Assembly (NCBI GenBank): GCA_036499395.1
Contig: DASYDW010000121.1
Span: 62,001 to 126,000 of the forward strand
Direction of reading: 5' to 3'
From: Pirellulales bacterium
Lineage (GTDB): Bacteria > Planctomycetota > Planctomycetia > Pirellulales > JACPPG01
DNA length: 64,000 bases
The notes under the pieces are model-generated. The model saw nothing but the letters and a program-made list of their open reading frames with translations. It ran no database searches and was not told the origin of the DNA. Made by a program: the position numbers and the translations under genes. Shown here piece by piece: positions 1 through 7,884 of the stretch; position 1 is the stretch's first letter, and each line of letters starts with the position of its first letter.

Positions 1-126
1 TGCGCTCGTTCGATCGCGATGCAACAGCTCGAAGCGGAACGCGCTGGCGGTCATAGGTGCAGATGTTGCCGCGCGCGACGGCTAGCAAGTACCAGCCGTC
101 GCGCGAGCGGTATTCCCTTCGAAGCG
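1..126 (-). other. Left-edge stretch with an open minus-strand frame of unknown status
   Basis: One minus-strand frame is open from the window edge back into the 3' end of the next gene. It reads like protein (for example REYRSRDGWYLLAVARG). I see no ATG, GTG or ribosome binding site that would start it, and it overlaps the stop of the TPR gene. It could be a gene fragment, a pseudogene remnant or chance. The window ends before this can be decided. Confidence 0.2.
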
Positions 127-1452
127 TCAGTCGCCGCGTAGCTTCAAGGCGTGACCGGTCAGCTTCTCGCGAACCTCGTTAAGGCTCGTCACGCCGAAGT
201 TCTTGCACTCCAGCAGCTCGTCGCCGGTGCGGCGCACCAACTCGCCGATCGTGCTGATTCCCAAGCGAATCATGCACTTGCGAGCACGAACCGACAGGTT
301 CAGGTCGGCGATTGTCTTGCCGAGCAATGCTTGCTCGTCGGGGCTCATGACCTCGGGCTCGTAACCGCCACGCATCGTGTGCTTCTCGGCGGCCAGTTGC
401 CCCAGCTCCAAACCCTTCGAGGCCAGCATTTCCTTGATTTCGATCAGCGACGTTTCGCCGAAGTTCTTGCTCGCCAGCAATTCCTGCTCGCTGGTGCGGG
501 CCAAGTCGCCGAGGGTATTCAGACCCATCTTTTGCAAGCAATTACGGCTGCGGACCGACAATTCGAAATCGGTGACCGGCATCGTCAGGACCTGGCTCAA
601 CCGATCGCGACGGCGCTGCGCATCCTCGTCGTAGAACATATCTCCAGCGGCCTGAGCGTCGCGGAAGAACAATCGCGCCCGCGGATGGCTGGGATAGCTT
701 TCCAAAATGCGCTGATAGCACTGCCGGGCCCGCTCGTACTGCTGCCGATCCTCGTACAAGATCCCCAGGTTCAACAGCGAGCCGATGTGCGCGGGAAACT
801 GCGCTGCCGAACGCTGATAGAGTTCCAGAGCCGTTTCGTCGTTGCCGCGGCGGTCGTTCTCCAGTGCCAGACCGAACAGGGCACCGGGATGCCGGCCATC
901 GGCCTCGACGGCACGTTCGAACAGGGCCACGACCTCGTGCGGATTGCCTCCGAGCGCGGCCACCGTGGCACCACGTTGATAAAGGTAATCAGCCGTCTGC
1001 TCGACGGCGCCCGACAAGCGATCGAGCGTGGCCAGGGCCTCGGTGGGCAAACCGGCCGCGCGCTGCGCCTCGGACTGGGCCAGGGCACACCCGTCACGGT
1101 CGTAACCGGCTTTGGATGCTTCCTGAAACGATTTAACGGCTTCGTCGTATTGTCCGCGAGCGGCGTAGGTCTTGCCCAAATAGAACTGGGCCATCGCGCC
1201 ACCATCGGCGCTACGCAGCATGTCGTCCGCCAGGCGATATCGCCCCAGCAGGAAGTAGCACACTCCCAGCTTCGTTGCGGCCGCGGGGCTGGTGCTCTGC
1301 GCCGATTCCAATTCATGAACCGCATCGCGAAGTTGCCGATAGTTGGCAAAGTCGGCCGCGATCGCATCCCGGATCTGCTGCACCTCGCGCGGACCGAACA
1401 GCGTGCTCGTAACGACCATTTCCTTCAAGTTCGTATCGACACCTAGCGACAT
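127..1452 (-). CDS. TPR protein with two RNA-polymerase alpha-CTD-like domains
   Basis: The 441-residue protein has tetratricopeptide-like helical repeats over about residues 55-270. Two copies of a helix-hairpin-helix domain like the C-terminal domain of the RNA polymerase alpha subunit follow, at about 291-352 and 379-441. Both keep the hallmark pattern LSVR.R.C..(M/L)G..T.G.L and a later KNFG.TSL.E(I/V). In alpha itself this domain contacts UP-element DNA and activators. Here it is detached from the alpha N-terminal assembly domain, so this is not rpoA. A role as a DNA- or transcription-associated adaptor is inference. The ATG at 1452 has a strong AGGAGG at 1461-1466. The gene is divergent from zwf. 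Confidence 0.85.
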   Translation of the reverse strand: MSLGVDTNLKEMVVTSTLFGPREVQQIRDAIAADFANYRQLRDAVHELESAQSTSPAAATKLGVCYFLLGRYRLADDMLRSADGGAMAQFYLGKTYAARGQYDEAVKSFQEASKAGYDRDGCALAQSEAQRAAGLPTEALATLDRLSGAVEQTADYLYQRGATVAALGGNPHEVVALFERAVEADGRHPGALFGLALENDRRGNDETALELYQRSAAQFPAHIGSLLNLGILYEDRQQYERARQCYQRILESYPSHPRARLFFRDAQAAGDMFYDEDAQRRRDRLSQVLTMPVTDFELSVRSRNCLQKMGLNTLGDLARTSEQELLASKNFGETSLIEIKEMLASKGLELGQLAAEKHTMRGGYEPEVMSPDEQALLGKTIADLNLSVRARKCMIRLGISTIGELVRRTGDELLECKNFGVTSLNEVREKLTGHALKLRGD

Positions 1453-1850
1453 TACCGAAGCCTCCTGGAAGGCAGTAACAAGATCGCCCTGAGCGCAGAA
1501 AGAGTCCCGGGCGGAGAAAAACTAGTGAATCGCGGGCCACGTTTGCAAGCGCGCCGGAAATGCCCCCCGCAAGGTACAAATCACCGCATGCCACTCATGG
1601 GGCCGCCAAGCGGTGGCCTTCAAGACGGGCGCGCAGTCCTAACGGGCTGTCCCAGACGCTCTTAAGAATATAGCAATCCCGCCCCCCCGCGAAAAGCCGG
1701 CCAATTGCGGAGCGGCATGTGACACGGCGCGGATTTCCGGAATAATGTCCGGGGCCGACCTGCCGGACGTCTGAAAACGCGTTTCACCCGGCCGCCGGCC
1801 GATCGTCCCCCGAGATCCCAACATACCGGCCTGATAAGGATATTTCCGCC
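1453..1850. other. 398-bp divergent intergenic region between the TPR/alpha-CTD gene and zwf
   Basis: This must carry the promoters of both divergent genes. I could not pick out a convincing -35/-10 pair. The only structure noted is a small inverted repeat at 1737-1752 (CCGGA, six bases, TCCGG), which is weak. No open frame here looks like protein. Confidence 0.5.
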
Positions 1851-3356
1851 GTGGCTCAGACCTTTATTATCTTCGGTGCCTCGGGCGACCTGACCAGTCG
1901 CAAGCTGATCCCCTCCCTCTTCCAACTGCATATCAAGAAGCGTTTGCCAGCCGGCACCCGGGTGGTTGGCTTTTCGCGCAGTCCCTTCCCGCACGACCAA
2001 TGGCGCGCTCACCTGGCCGAGACGACTGCCCACTTCGTGGGCGCCGATTTCCAAAAGGCAGCCTGGGACGAATTCGCTAAGAACATCTATTACGTCGCTG
2101 GCGACCTGGAACAAAAGGCCGACGTCGCGGCGCTTGGTAAATTCCTGGACGAATTAGACAAGCAGCCATCGGCTGCTCCGTCCGCCGGCCAAGGTGCCGC
2201 GACAACCACGGCGGACTCTCCGCAGATGCGCGTCTACTACCTGGCCACGGCGCCGCGCTTCTACGAGCCGGCGATTGAACAACTCGGCGCGTGCGGCATG
2301 GCCGATCAATCGCACGGCCCGCGGCGAATCGTCATCGAAAAGCCGTTCGGCACGGATCTGGCAACCGCCCGCGCGTTGAACGACGCCGTGCATCGCGTCT
2401 TTTCCGAAAACCAGGTTTATCGTATCGACCATTACCTGGGCAAGGAAACGGTCCAGAACATCCTGGTGTTCCGTTTCGCGAACTCAATTTTCGAACCGCT
2501 TTGGAATCGCAACTTCATCGACCACGTGCAAATCACGGCTGCCGAGGAAGTGCCCGTCGGTCGCCGCGGCGGTTATTACGAATCGGCCGGCGTGCTGCGC
2601 GACATGTTTCAGAATCACTTGCTGCAACTGCTGACTGTCACCGCGATGGAAGTGCCGGCGCGGTTCGACGCCGACCTGATACGCAACGAAAAGGTCAAAG
2701 TCCTGCAATCGGTTCGCCACCTCGCGCCCGAAGCCGTGGCCGGGGCTACGATTCGCGCCCAATACGACGGATACCGCCAGGAAGAAGGAGTCTCGCCCGA
2801 TAGCCAGACCCCCACGTTCGCCGCCGCGCGCTTGCATATCGACAACTGGCGCTGGCAAGGCGTGCCGTTCTATCTGCGCAGCGGTAAGGCCATGAGCTGC
2901 CGCACGACGCAAATCGTGATTCAATTTCGTGAGCCGCCGCACATGCTCTTCCCAAATCATGGCCATCACCGTGGCGCCAGCAATCGGCTGGTGATTCACA
3001 TTCAACCGGCCGAAGGAATGCAGTTGCAATTCCAGACCAAGGTGCCCGACGCCGGCATGAAAATGCGCTCGACAGATCTCGAATACCGCTTTTGTGCCGA
3101 CTACCCGAAGGCCATGCCCGAGGCTTATGAGCGTTTGCTACTGGACGTGCTCTCGGGCGATGCCAGTCTGTTCGCGCGCAGCGACGAAGTGGAACTGGCC
3201 TGGAGCATCATCGACCCCATTCGCATTGGCTGGGAAAAAACCGGCGAACCAGAAATGGCGACGTACGAACAAGGGGGCTGGGGGCCCGCCGAGTCCACGA
3301 AGTGGATGTACCGCGACGACCGCGAATGGCTCGACGTCTGCCCCGTGCTGAAGTAA
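1851..3356 (+). CDS. zwf: Glucose-6-phosphate 1-dehydrogenase
   Basis: This enzyme oxidises glucose-6-phosphate to 6-phosphogluconolactone with NAD(P)+, the first step of the oxidative pentose phosphate pathway, in the cytoplasm. The 501-residue length is normal for the family. Visible motifs are the N-terminal nucleotide-binding GASGDLT (residues 9-15), EKPFG (163-167) and the active-site RIDHYLGKE (191-199). Residues about 105-125 form an Ala/Ser/Thr-rich linker that looks like a lineage insertion in the Rossmann domain. Translation starts at GTG 1851, about 10 bases after AAGGA at 1836-1840. The neighbours hold no gnd or pgl, so this is not the operon layout seen in many bacteria. Confidence 0.96.
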   Translation: MAQTFIIFGASGDLTSRKLIPSLFQLHIKKRLPAGTRVVGFSRSPFPHDQWRAHLAETTAHFVGADFQKAAWDEFAKNIYYVAGDLEQKADVAALGKFLDELDKQPSAAPSAGQGAATTTADSPQMRVYYLATAPRFYEPAIEQLGACGMADQSHGPRRIVIEKPFGTDLATARALNDAVHRVFSENQVYRIDHYLGKETVQNILVFRFANSIFEPLWNRNFIDHVQITAAEEVPVGRRGGYYESAGVLRDMFQNHLLQLLTVTAMEVPARFDADLIRNEKVKVLQSVRHLAPEAVAGATIRAQYDGYRQEEGVSPDSQTPTFAAARLHIDNWRWQGVPFYLRSGKAMSCRTTQIVIQFREPPHMLFPNHGHHRGASNRLVIHIQPAEGMQLQFQTKVPDAGMKMRSTDLEYRFCADYPKAMPEAYERLLLDVLSGDASLFARSDEVELAWSIIDPIRIGWEKTGEPEMATYEQGGWGPAESTKWMYRDDREWLDVCPVLK

Positions 3357-3419
3357 ACGCTCCAGGCATGAGTAACCTGATGCACGCGCTATCGGACATC
3401 GAAGCAAAAATAATGGTCG

Positions 3420-3509
3420 AGCCCCGAAGGGGCGACAGCGTGTAGCCGTGGTCGCGAGCCCACGGTGTGACGTCTCTCGCGCGTCAAAAGCCCCGGAGGG
3501 GCGACAGCG
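3420..3509. repeat. Short repeat cluster: two near-identical 21-bp direct repeats flanking a hairpin
   Basis: A 21-base unit containing CCCCGAAGGGGCGACAGCG lies at 3420-3440. It recurs at 3489-3509 with one change (CCCCGGAGGGG). Each unit is itself a small hairpin with CCCC/GGGG arms. Between them, at 3441-3465, is a TGTAGCCG hairpin with arms CCGTGG (3446-3451) and CCACGG (3460-3465). This looks like a dispersed intergenic repeat, not a coding sequence or a U-tailed terminator. Confidence 0.7.
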
Positions 3510-3558
3510 ATTGCGGATGTGTTCGTTGTCAGCAAGCACAAATCCACGATTGAAATCG

Positions 3559-5286
3559 ATGAAAATACAGATGTCGGTCGCACTAGCGTGCTTAGTTGTT
3601 GCAGCGGTCGCGCAGCTGGCAAAACCCGCTGAGTTTAATGCCCGGTGGGCTGAAGCGCGCATAGAGGTTGGATCACAAACGCTTCGACCGCTCCGCGTCT
3701 TAGAAAAGTTCGCGTCAGAGCGTGGCGCGGGAAATCGCCGCTTCAAGGTGCTAGGGACTTCCGTGCAAGAAATCGATCCAATTACCCAAGCCACACGATG
3801 GGCCGCCACGACGGATGACGAGTCACAAGTGCTCTGGCTAGATGCCACGGATACCGTCTGTTACCTGTTAGCAGCCAACACCCCGCACGACACAGTGGGC
3901 GCATGGCCGCGTGCAACCATTCGGCGTCTTGACCTGCAAACGCACAAGTGGCTTTCGCCGCTGACGCTTCCCGCAACAAAGCTGCCGATCGACAACGCGA
4001 GCCGTGAAGATGACGTCGTTGGGCAGGTGCTCGCCACAGAAAGTGCCACGTTCGTGCTTGTGTTTAGCGTTATCCGATTAAACAAGCCTCATGCGCAACC
4101 GGACGTCGACGGCTACCGAGTCTGTTGCTTTACTCCCGGATCCAACGAACCCAAATGGACGAAGGAGTTTTCATGGCAAGGCAACAAACTCGATTTTCCA
4201 TATCGCGTGTTTACTTCTCTCCGTGCTGGGTCGCGTCTCAATAGCATCCAGCATCTGAGCATTCTTCGAGACGACATTCTTCTCGTTTGCGCGGGCAAGA
4301 CTCAGGAACTCGTGTCCTTGGAAATAGATACCGGCGAGCTGCGCTGGCGCCTGCCACGCGTTTGGGAATTTGAACGTGGTTTCATTGGGCCGAGCGTGTG
4401 CGAACACTACATCGATCGATTAGGTATCGACTACATAGTCACACAGGAGGCGGAAGCGATACCCGAAGAGGATGAGAGTCCCCAAGAGCAAGAGGCGACG
4501 CGCGATCGGGCCGCAAAGGCGAAAGCCATCGTCGATGCTGCTCGGAAGGCTTTTGACGAGCAATTTGAAGGTTCCATCGTGGCTGGTCCAATCATGCCGC
4601 GTGAGCAGAGAGGGTTTTACGTCGCCGTTGCACGAGGCCGCAAAGGCCCGTGGGCGAAAGTCAATTCGGACTGCATCGTGTATCAGGTCAGCGATGAAGG
4701 CGAAGTAGAGGCAGCAGCAAATCTGCCAAGCATGGTTGAAGGGTGGCCGCAACGAGCAACTGCGAGCGGTGCTGTGTGGACCTGTGGCCGGGGGAGCCTT
4801 GTGCATCTCGGTCATGCGGAACCAGATTTCCGCCATAGCTTTCACAACACAGAAGACCGCCTCTGTCGGGTCGCATGGTACCGCGAGTTCGATTTTGAGC
4901 GCGACGCTACTTGGCTTTCGTCCGATGCGCAACCGACTGCCGCAGCATTCAATGATAAAATATTGATCCGAACGCTTGACGGTGGCTTTGTGCGAAAGAA
5001 GGACGAAAAGCTCTTCGAGTTCCCAATCAACGTCGTGCGACTTTCTAATGGAAGCCGAATAGATTTCCGTGTTTGCGTCCCATTTGAGGGAGAAGTCCCT
5101 TGGCCGGAAACGGGCTATTCAAAGTTCGGAGATGTGTCCGTCCATGCTCATGGGCCGTATTTTCAATTCATCAACGGATTTGATATCGACGAACGTCGCG
5201 TGCGCGTAGAGTTCAGGCGAGATGGCGTCGGAAGTACCGGCTTGGACTTTGATCTTTCTGCAATCGTGAAAATATCAAGCAATTAA
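3559..5286 (+). CDS. Secreted protein of unknown function, possibly a beta-propeller
   Basis: I do not recognise a family. The frame is open from 3448, but the ATG at 3559 is preferred. It opens directly onto a signal peptide (MKIQMSVALACLVVAAVAQL), and the upstream part lies in the repeat cluster. The product is 575 residues. Segments such as TGELRWRLP resemble blades of PQQ/WD-like propellers. A charged, helix-prone stretch (EEDESPQEQEATRDRAAKAKA) sits near the middle. Base composition is visibly lower in GC than in zwf or the glycerol genes, with many A/T third positions. That suggests transfer or relaxed codon use. It converges on the aquaporin gene with only 16 bases between the stops. 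Confidence 0.7.
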   Translation: MKIQMSVALACLVVAAVAQLAKPAEFNARWAEARIEVGSQTLRPLRVLEKFASERGAGNRRFKVLGTSVQEIDPITQATRWAATTDDESQVLWLDATDTVCYLLAANTPHDTVGAWPRATIRRLDLQTHKWLSPLTLPATKLPIDNASREDDVVGQVLATESATFVLVFSVIRLNKPHAQPDVDGYRVCCFTPGSNEPKWTKEFSWQGNKLDFPYRVFTSLRAGSRLNSIQHLSILRDDILLVCAGKTQELVSLEIDTGELRWRLPRVWEFERGFIGPSVCEHYIDRLGIDYIVTQEAEAIPEEDESPQEQEATRDRAAKAKAIVDAARKAFDEQFEGSIVAGPIMPREQRGFYVAVARGRKGPWAKVNSDCIVYQVSDEGEVEAAANLPSMVEGWPQRATASGAVWTCGRGSLVHLGHAEPDFRHSFHNTEDRLCRVAWYREFDFERDATWLSSDAQPTAAAFNDKILIRTLDGGFVRKKDEKLFEFPINVVRLSNGSRIDFRVCVPFEGEVPWPETGYSKFGDVSVHAHGPYFQFINGFDIDERRVRVEFRRDGVGSTGLDFDLSAIVKISSN

Positions 5287-5302
5287 TGCAAGCGAATGTC
5301 GA

Positions 5303-6064
5303 CTAAGCCTCGGGCGGATGCTGCCGGCCGACTAGCACGAGGTACAGCCAACCGCCGATGACGCCGCCGGCCAGCGGACCGACGATCGGCACCCACCAGA
5401 AGCCGTTGCCCCAGCGGAACACTTCCGGTCCCCAGCCGGCGATCGCGGTAAACAGCCGCGGGCCGAAATCGCGCGCGGGATTGATCGCATATCCGGCGTT
5501 CAATCCGAACGTCATACCGATCAACACCACCAGCAATCCCACGGCAATCGCGCCTTGAAACGAGGTCGGGTTCGCATTGCGTTTGTCCCCAATGGCAAAC
5601 ACCACACCGACCAACAGCGCCGTACCAACGACCTGATCGATCAGCCCGCCGCCAAGTGTCAGGTAATTCTGTGGATAAGTGGCCCAGATGCCGGCCGTAC
5701 TTTGATCGCGCGTTTCACCCGCCAAGTTCACCAGTGCCTGGTGATACACGCCGAACACAATTGCCGAGGCAACGAACGCACCGGCCGTCTGGGCCAGGCA
5801 ATACGGCAAGACCTTTCGCCACGGAAAATCCTGGCACACGGCCACGGCCAGCGTCACGGCGGGATTTAGATGGGCGCCCGAAACGCCCCCGGCGACCAGA
5901 ATCCCCATCGTCACGGCCAATCCCCAACCGAGATTGATCGACAGGTATTCACCGTGGGATTTTTCGCCCAGCACCACTTGCGCGACCACCGCCACGCCAA
6001 AAGTGACCAGCACCAGGGTGCCAAGGAATTCTGCCGCGCATTCACGCGCCGTGCCGCGTAGCAT
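5303..6064 (-). CDS. glpF: Aquaglyceroporin, glycerol uptake facilitator family
   Basis: This is a major intrinsic protein channel of 253 residues in the cytoplasmic membrane, likely passing glycerol. It has six hydrophobic segments and both pore motifs: NPA at 67-69 (AHLNPAVTLA) and NPARD at 195-199. The Asp after the second NPAR is typical of glycerol-conducting members as opposed to water-selective ones. The gene lies 26 bases downstream of glpD on the same strand, so the two are probably cotranscribed for uptake and oxidation of glycerol. No glycerol kinase is visible in the window. Confidence 0.93.
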   Translation of the reverse strand: MLRGTARECAAEFLGTLVLVTFGVAVVAQVVLGEKSHGEYLSINLGWGLAVTMGILVAGGVSGAHLNPAVTLAVAVCQDFPWRKVLPYCLAQTAGAFVASAIVFGVYHQALVNLAGETRDQSTAGIWATYPQNYLTLGGGLIDQVVGTALLVGVVFAIGDKRNANPTSFQGAIAVGLLVVLIGMTFGLNAGYAINPARDFGPRLFTAIAGWGPEVFRWGNGFWWVPIVGPLAGGVIGGWLYLVLVGRQHPPEA

Positions 6065-6090
6065 CTGCCGCCCTCCGCGCTAGATGTGAA

Positions 6091-7791
6091 TCAAGGCGAG
6101 CCCGAGATGACGTGCTTGCCAAACCGCGTTTCAAGGCGCTGCGCGCAGCGACTGATTTCGTCATTCAACTGCTGGCCGGAAATGACATGCTCGTCGACCA
6201 GCAATTGTGCCAAGCGCTGCAGCGTCCCCTCATACAGGTGACGATGGTACAGCAACATCAGGCGCCGCTCAACGAGATCAGATAGGGTTCGCACCCATTC
6301 GTGACGAATCGCGAATCGGGCTACGGCCGTCGGAGTCTCGGTGCCCGGGACGATCGACCGATCGTCGGCAAAGGCATTGAGCACCTCTTCGCATCGGGTG
6401 CCGTACAACTCCCAGGTCGCGGCGATTGCAGCGTCGCTAAAACCCAGCTGTGCCGCCAGCCGTTGCCGGAGCGCGTCTTGATCGTGTGAGTCTGCTGGAA
6501 AACCAGCCGCCCCCGGGATCGGCCGCTGCTCGCTGTTGGCCTTCACCGGAAGGTTCAACCGCTGGAGCAGCAATGCCGCGGTCTCCTCGGCCAACGATCG
6601 GCAAGTTGTGAGCTTGCCGCCGATGACGGAATAAAACGGAAGCGGTGCATCGTGATTCTCGGTCAACGAATGCCGTCGCGTGACCGACGCCGGCGTGGCT
6701 TCGCCCACGTAGGGCAGCGGTCGCACACCGCTGTAATGCATGTCGACGTCGGCCGGCGTCAGTTTCACCTGCGGCAGCAGCGAATTGGCCGTCGCCAACA
6801 GGTAATCAATCTCCTCGGGTCGGGCGGTCGCGTCCGCGGGATCGCCTACGTATTCTTTGTCAGTCGTCCCAATCAACGACGCATCGCCAAACGGCAGCAC
6901 GAACACCGGCCGCCCATCGGCCGCCTCGGCATATAGTCCGGCGTACGATTGGCCGTTATGCGTTAGCGCCACATGCAGCGCAGGATTCCAAGTGACAATG
7001 TGGCTTCCCTTGGTTCCCCCCATTAACCGATCCGAGCGCAACCCCAGACGCTGTAGCGTCATGTCGACCCACGCGCCGGTGGCGTTGATCACAGCGGCCG
7101 GTTCGAACGAAGAAACCGTTGCACCGGTATCGGCCGCGCGAATCGTCGCCGTGCGCCCGTTCAATTCGGCGCGATGATAATTCATCAGGTCGAAACGCGT
7201 TCCCGCGGCCTTGGCAGCTTCTCGGGCATCGTCCAACATCGCCAGCACGAATCGCTCGGGAAAGCGAATCTGCGCGTCGTAGTAAGAGCAAAGCCAGCGA
7301 TACTTCGGATTCACGAGAATCGCGTCTTCTTGGTCGCGACGATGCGTGGCGTGCTTGGGCAGTGACGGATCACGCGCGTACGCGTCGTACATCCGCAGTC
7401 CCATCTGCACCAAGTACAGCCCGCGCGACTCGGCCGGTTTGCCGACCTTGGATGAGCGATTCCCTTTGAACAAGAATCGTTCGGCCGAACGCCACAATCC
7501 GCCAAAGCGATTCTCGATCGGAATGAACAATCGCAGCGGTCGCACGAACTGCGGCGCCAAGCGCAGCAGCCGCGTCCGCTCGGCAAGCGATTCTCGCACC
7601 AGGTCGAACTCGCCATATTCCAGGTAGCGCAGCCCGCCGTGAATCAGGCGTGACGCGTAGGCCGTGGCGCCGAAGGCCAAATCGGCCGTATCGACCAGGC
7701 AGACCGACACGCCGTTGAGGACCAGCTCGCGCGCAATCGCGGCGCCATTAATTCCAGCGCCGAGAATCAGAACCGGTTGCGCAGCAGTCAT
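6091..7791 (-). CDS. glpD: FAD-dependent glycerol-3-phosphate dehydrogenase
   Basis: This enzyme oxidises sn-glycerol-3-phosphate to dihydroxyacetone phosphate and feeds electrons to quinone at the membrane. The N terminus has the FAD Rossmann motif (ILGAGINGAAIARE), followed by the SRLIHGGLRYLE block conserved in GlpA/GlpD. The C-terminal region has the DAO_C-type IRHEWVRTLSDLVERR. I chose the ATG at 7791 (566 residues). An in-frame start nine codons upstream adds residues ahead of the FAD motif that are not expected. It is followed by glpF and preceded by the last NRPS gene after 93 bases. Confidence 0.94.
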   Translation of the reverse strand: MTAAQPVLILGAGINGAAIARELVLNGVSVCLVDTADLAFGATAYASRLIHGGLRYLEYGEFDLVRESLAERTRLLRLAPQFVRPLRLFIPIENRFGGLWRSAERFLFKGNRSSKVGKPAESRGLYLVQMGLRMYDAYARDPSLPKHATHRRDQEDAILVNPKYRWLCSYYDAQIRFPERFVLAMLDDAREAAKAAGTRFDLMNYHRAELNGRTATIRAADTGATVSSFEPAAVINATGAWVDMTLQRLGLRSDRLMGGTKGSHIVTWNPALHVALTHNGQSYAGLYAEAADGRPVFVLPFGDASLIGTTDKEYVGDPADATARPEEIDYLLATANSLLPQVKLTPADVDMHYSGVRPLPYVGEATPASVTRRHSLTENHDAPLPFYSVIGGKLTTCRSLAEETAALLLQRLNLPVKANSEQRPIPGAAGFPADSHDQDALRQRLAAQLGFSDAAIAATWELYGTRCEEVLNAFADDRSIVPGTETPTAVARFAIRHEWVRTLSDLVERRLMLLYHRHLYEGTLQRLAQLLVDEHVISGQQLNDEISRCAQRLETRFGKHVISGSP

Positions 7792-7806
7792 GCCGTAACA
7801 ATTTAC

Positions 7807-7841
7807 CCGGCAGAGCAAAATAAAGAAGACGAGTCTGCCGG
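7807..7841 (-). promoter_or_regulatory. Inverted repeat just upstream of glpD
   Basis: CCGGCAGA at 7807-7814 and TCTGCCGG at 7834-7841 form a perfect 8-bp inverted repeat around a 19-base A-rich loop. It lies 16-50 bases before the glpD start and after the NRPS stop. No U tract follows on the minus strand, so it is a poor intrinsic terminator. It could be an operator or a leader hairpin that separates glpD from the NRPS run. Confidence 0.35.
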
Positions 7842-7884
7842 TACGACGAGTCGCAGGCTGTGTCTCAGCCCCGTCAGCTTCATG

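Noticed and set aside
151..1446. Long plus-strand frame of 431 residues
   Set aside because: It is the antisense of the TPR/alpha-CTD gene, which has a strong ribosome binding site and clear domains. The antisense product is Arg/Gln/Ala-rich with no domain.
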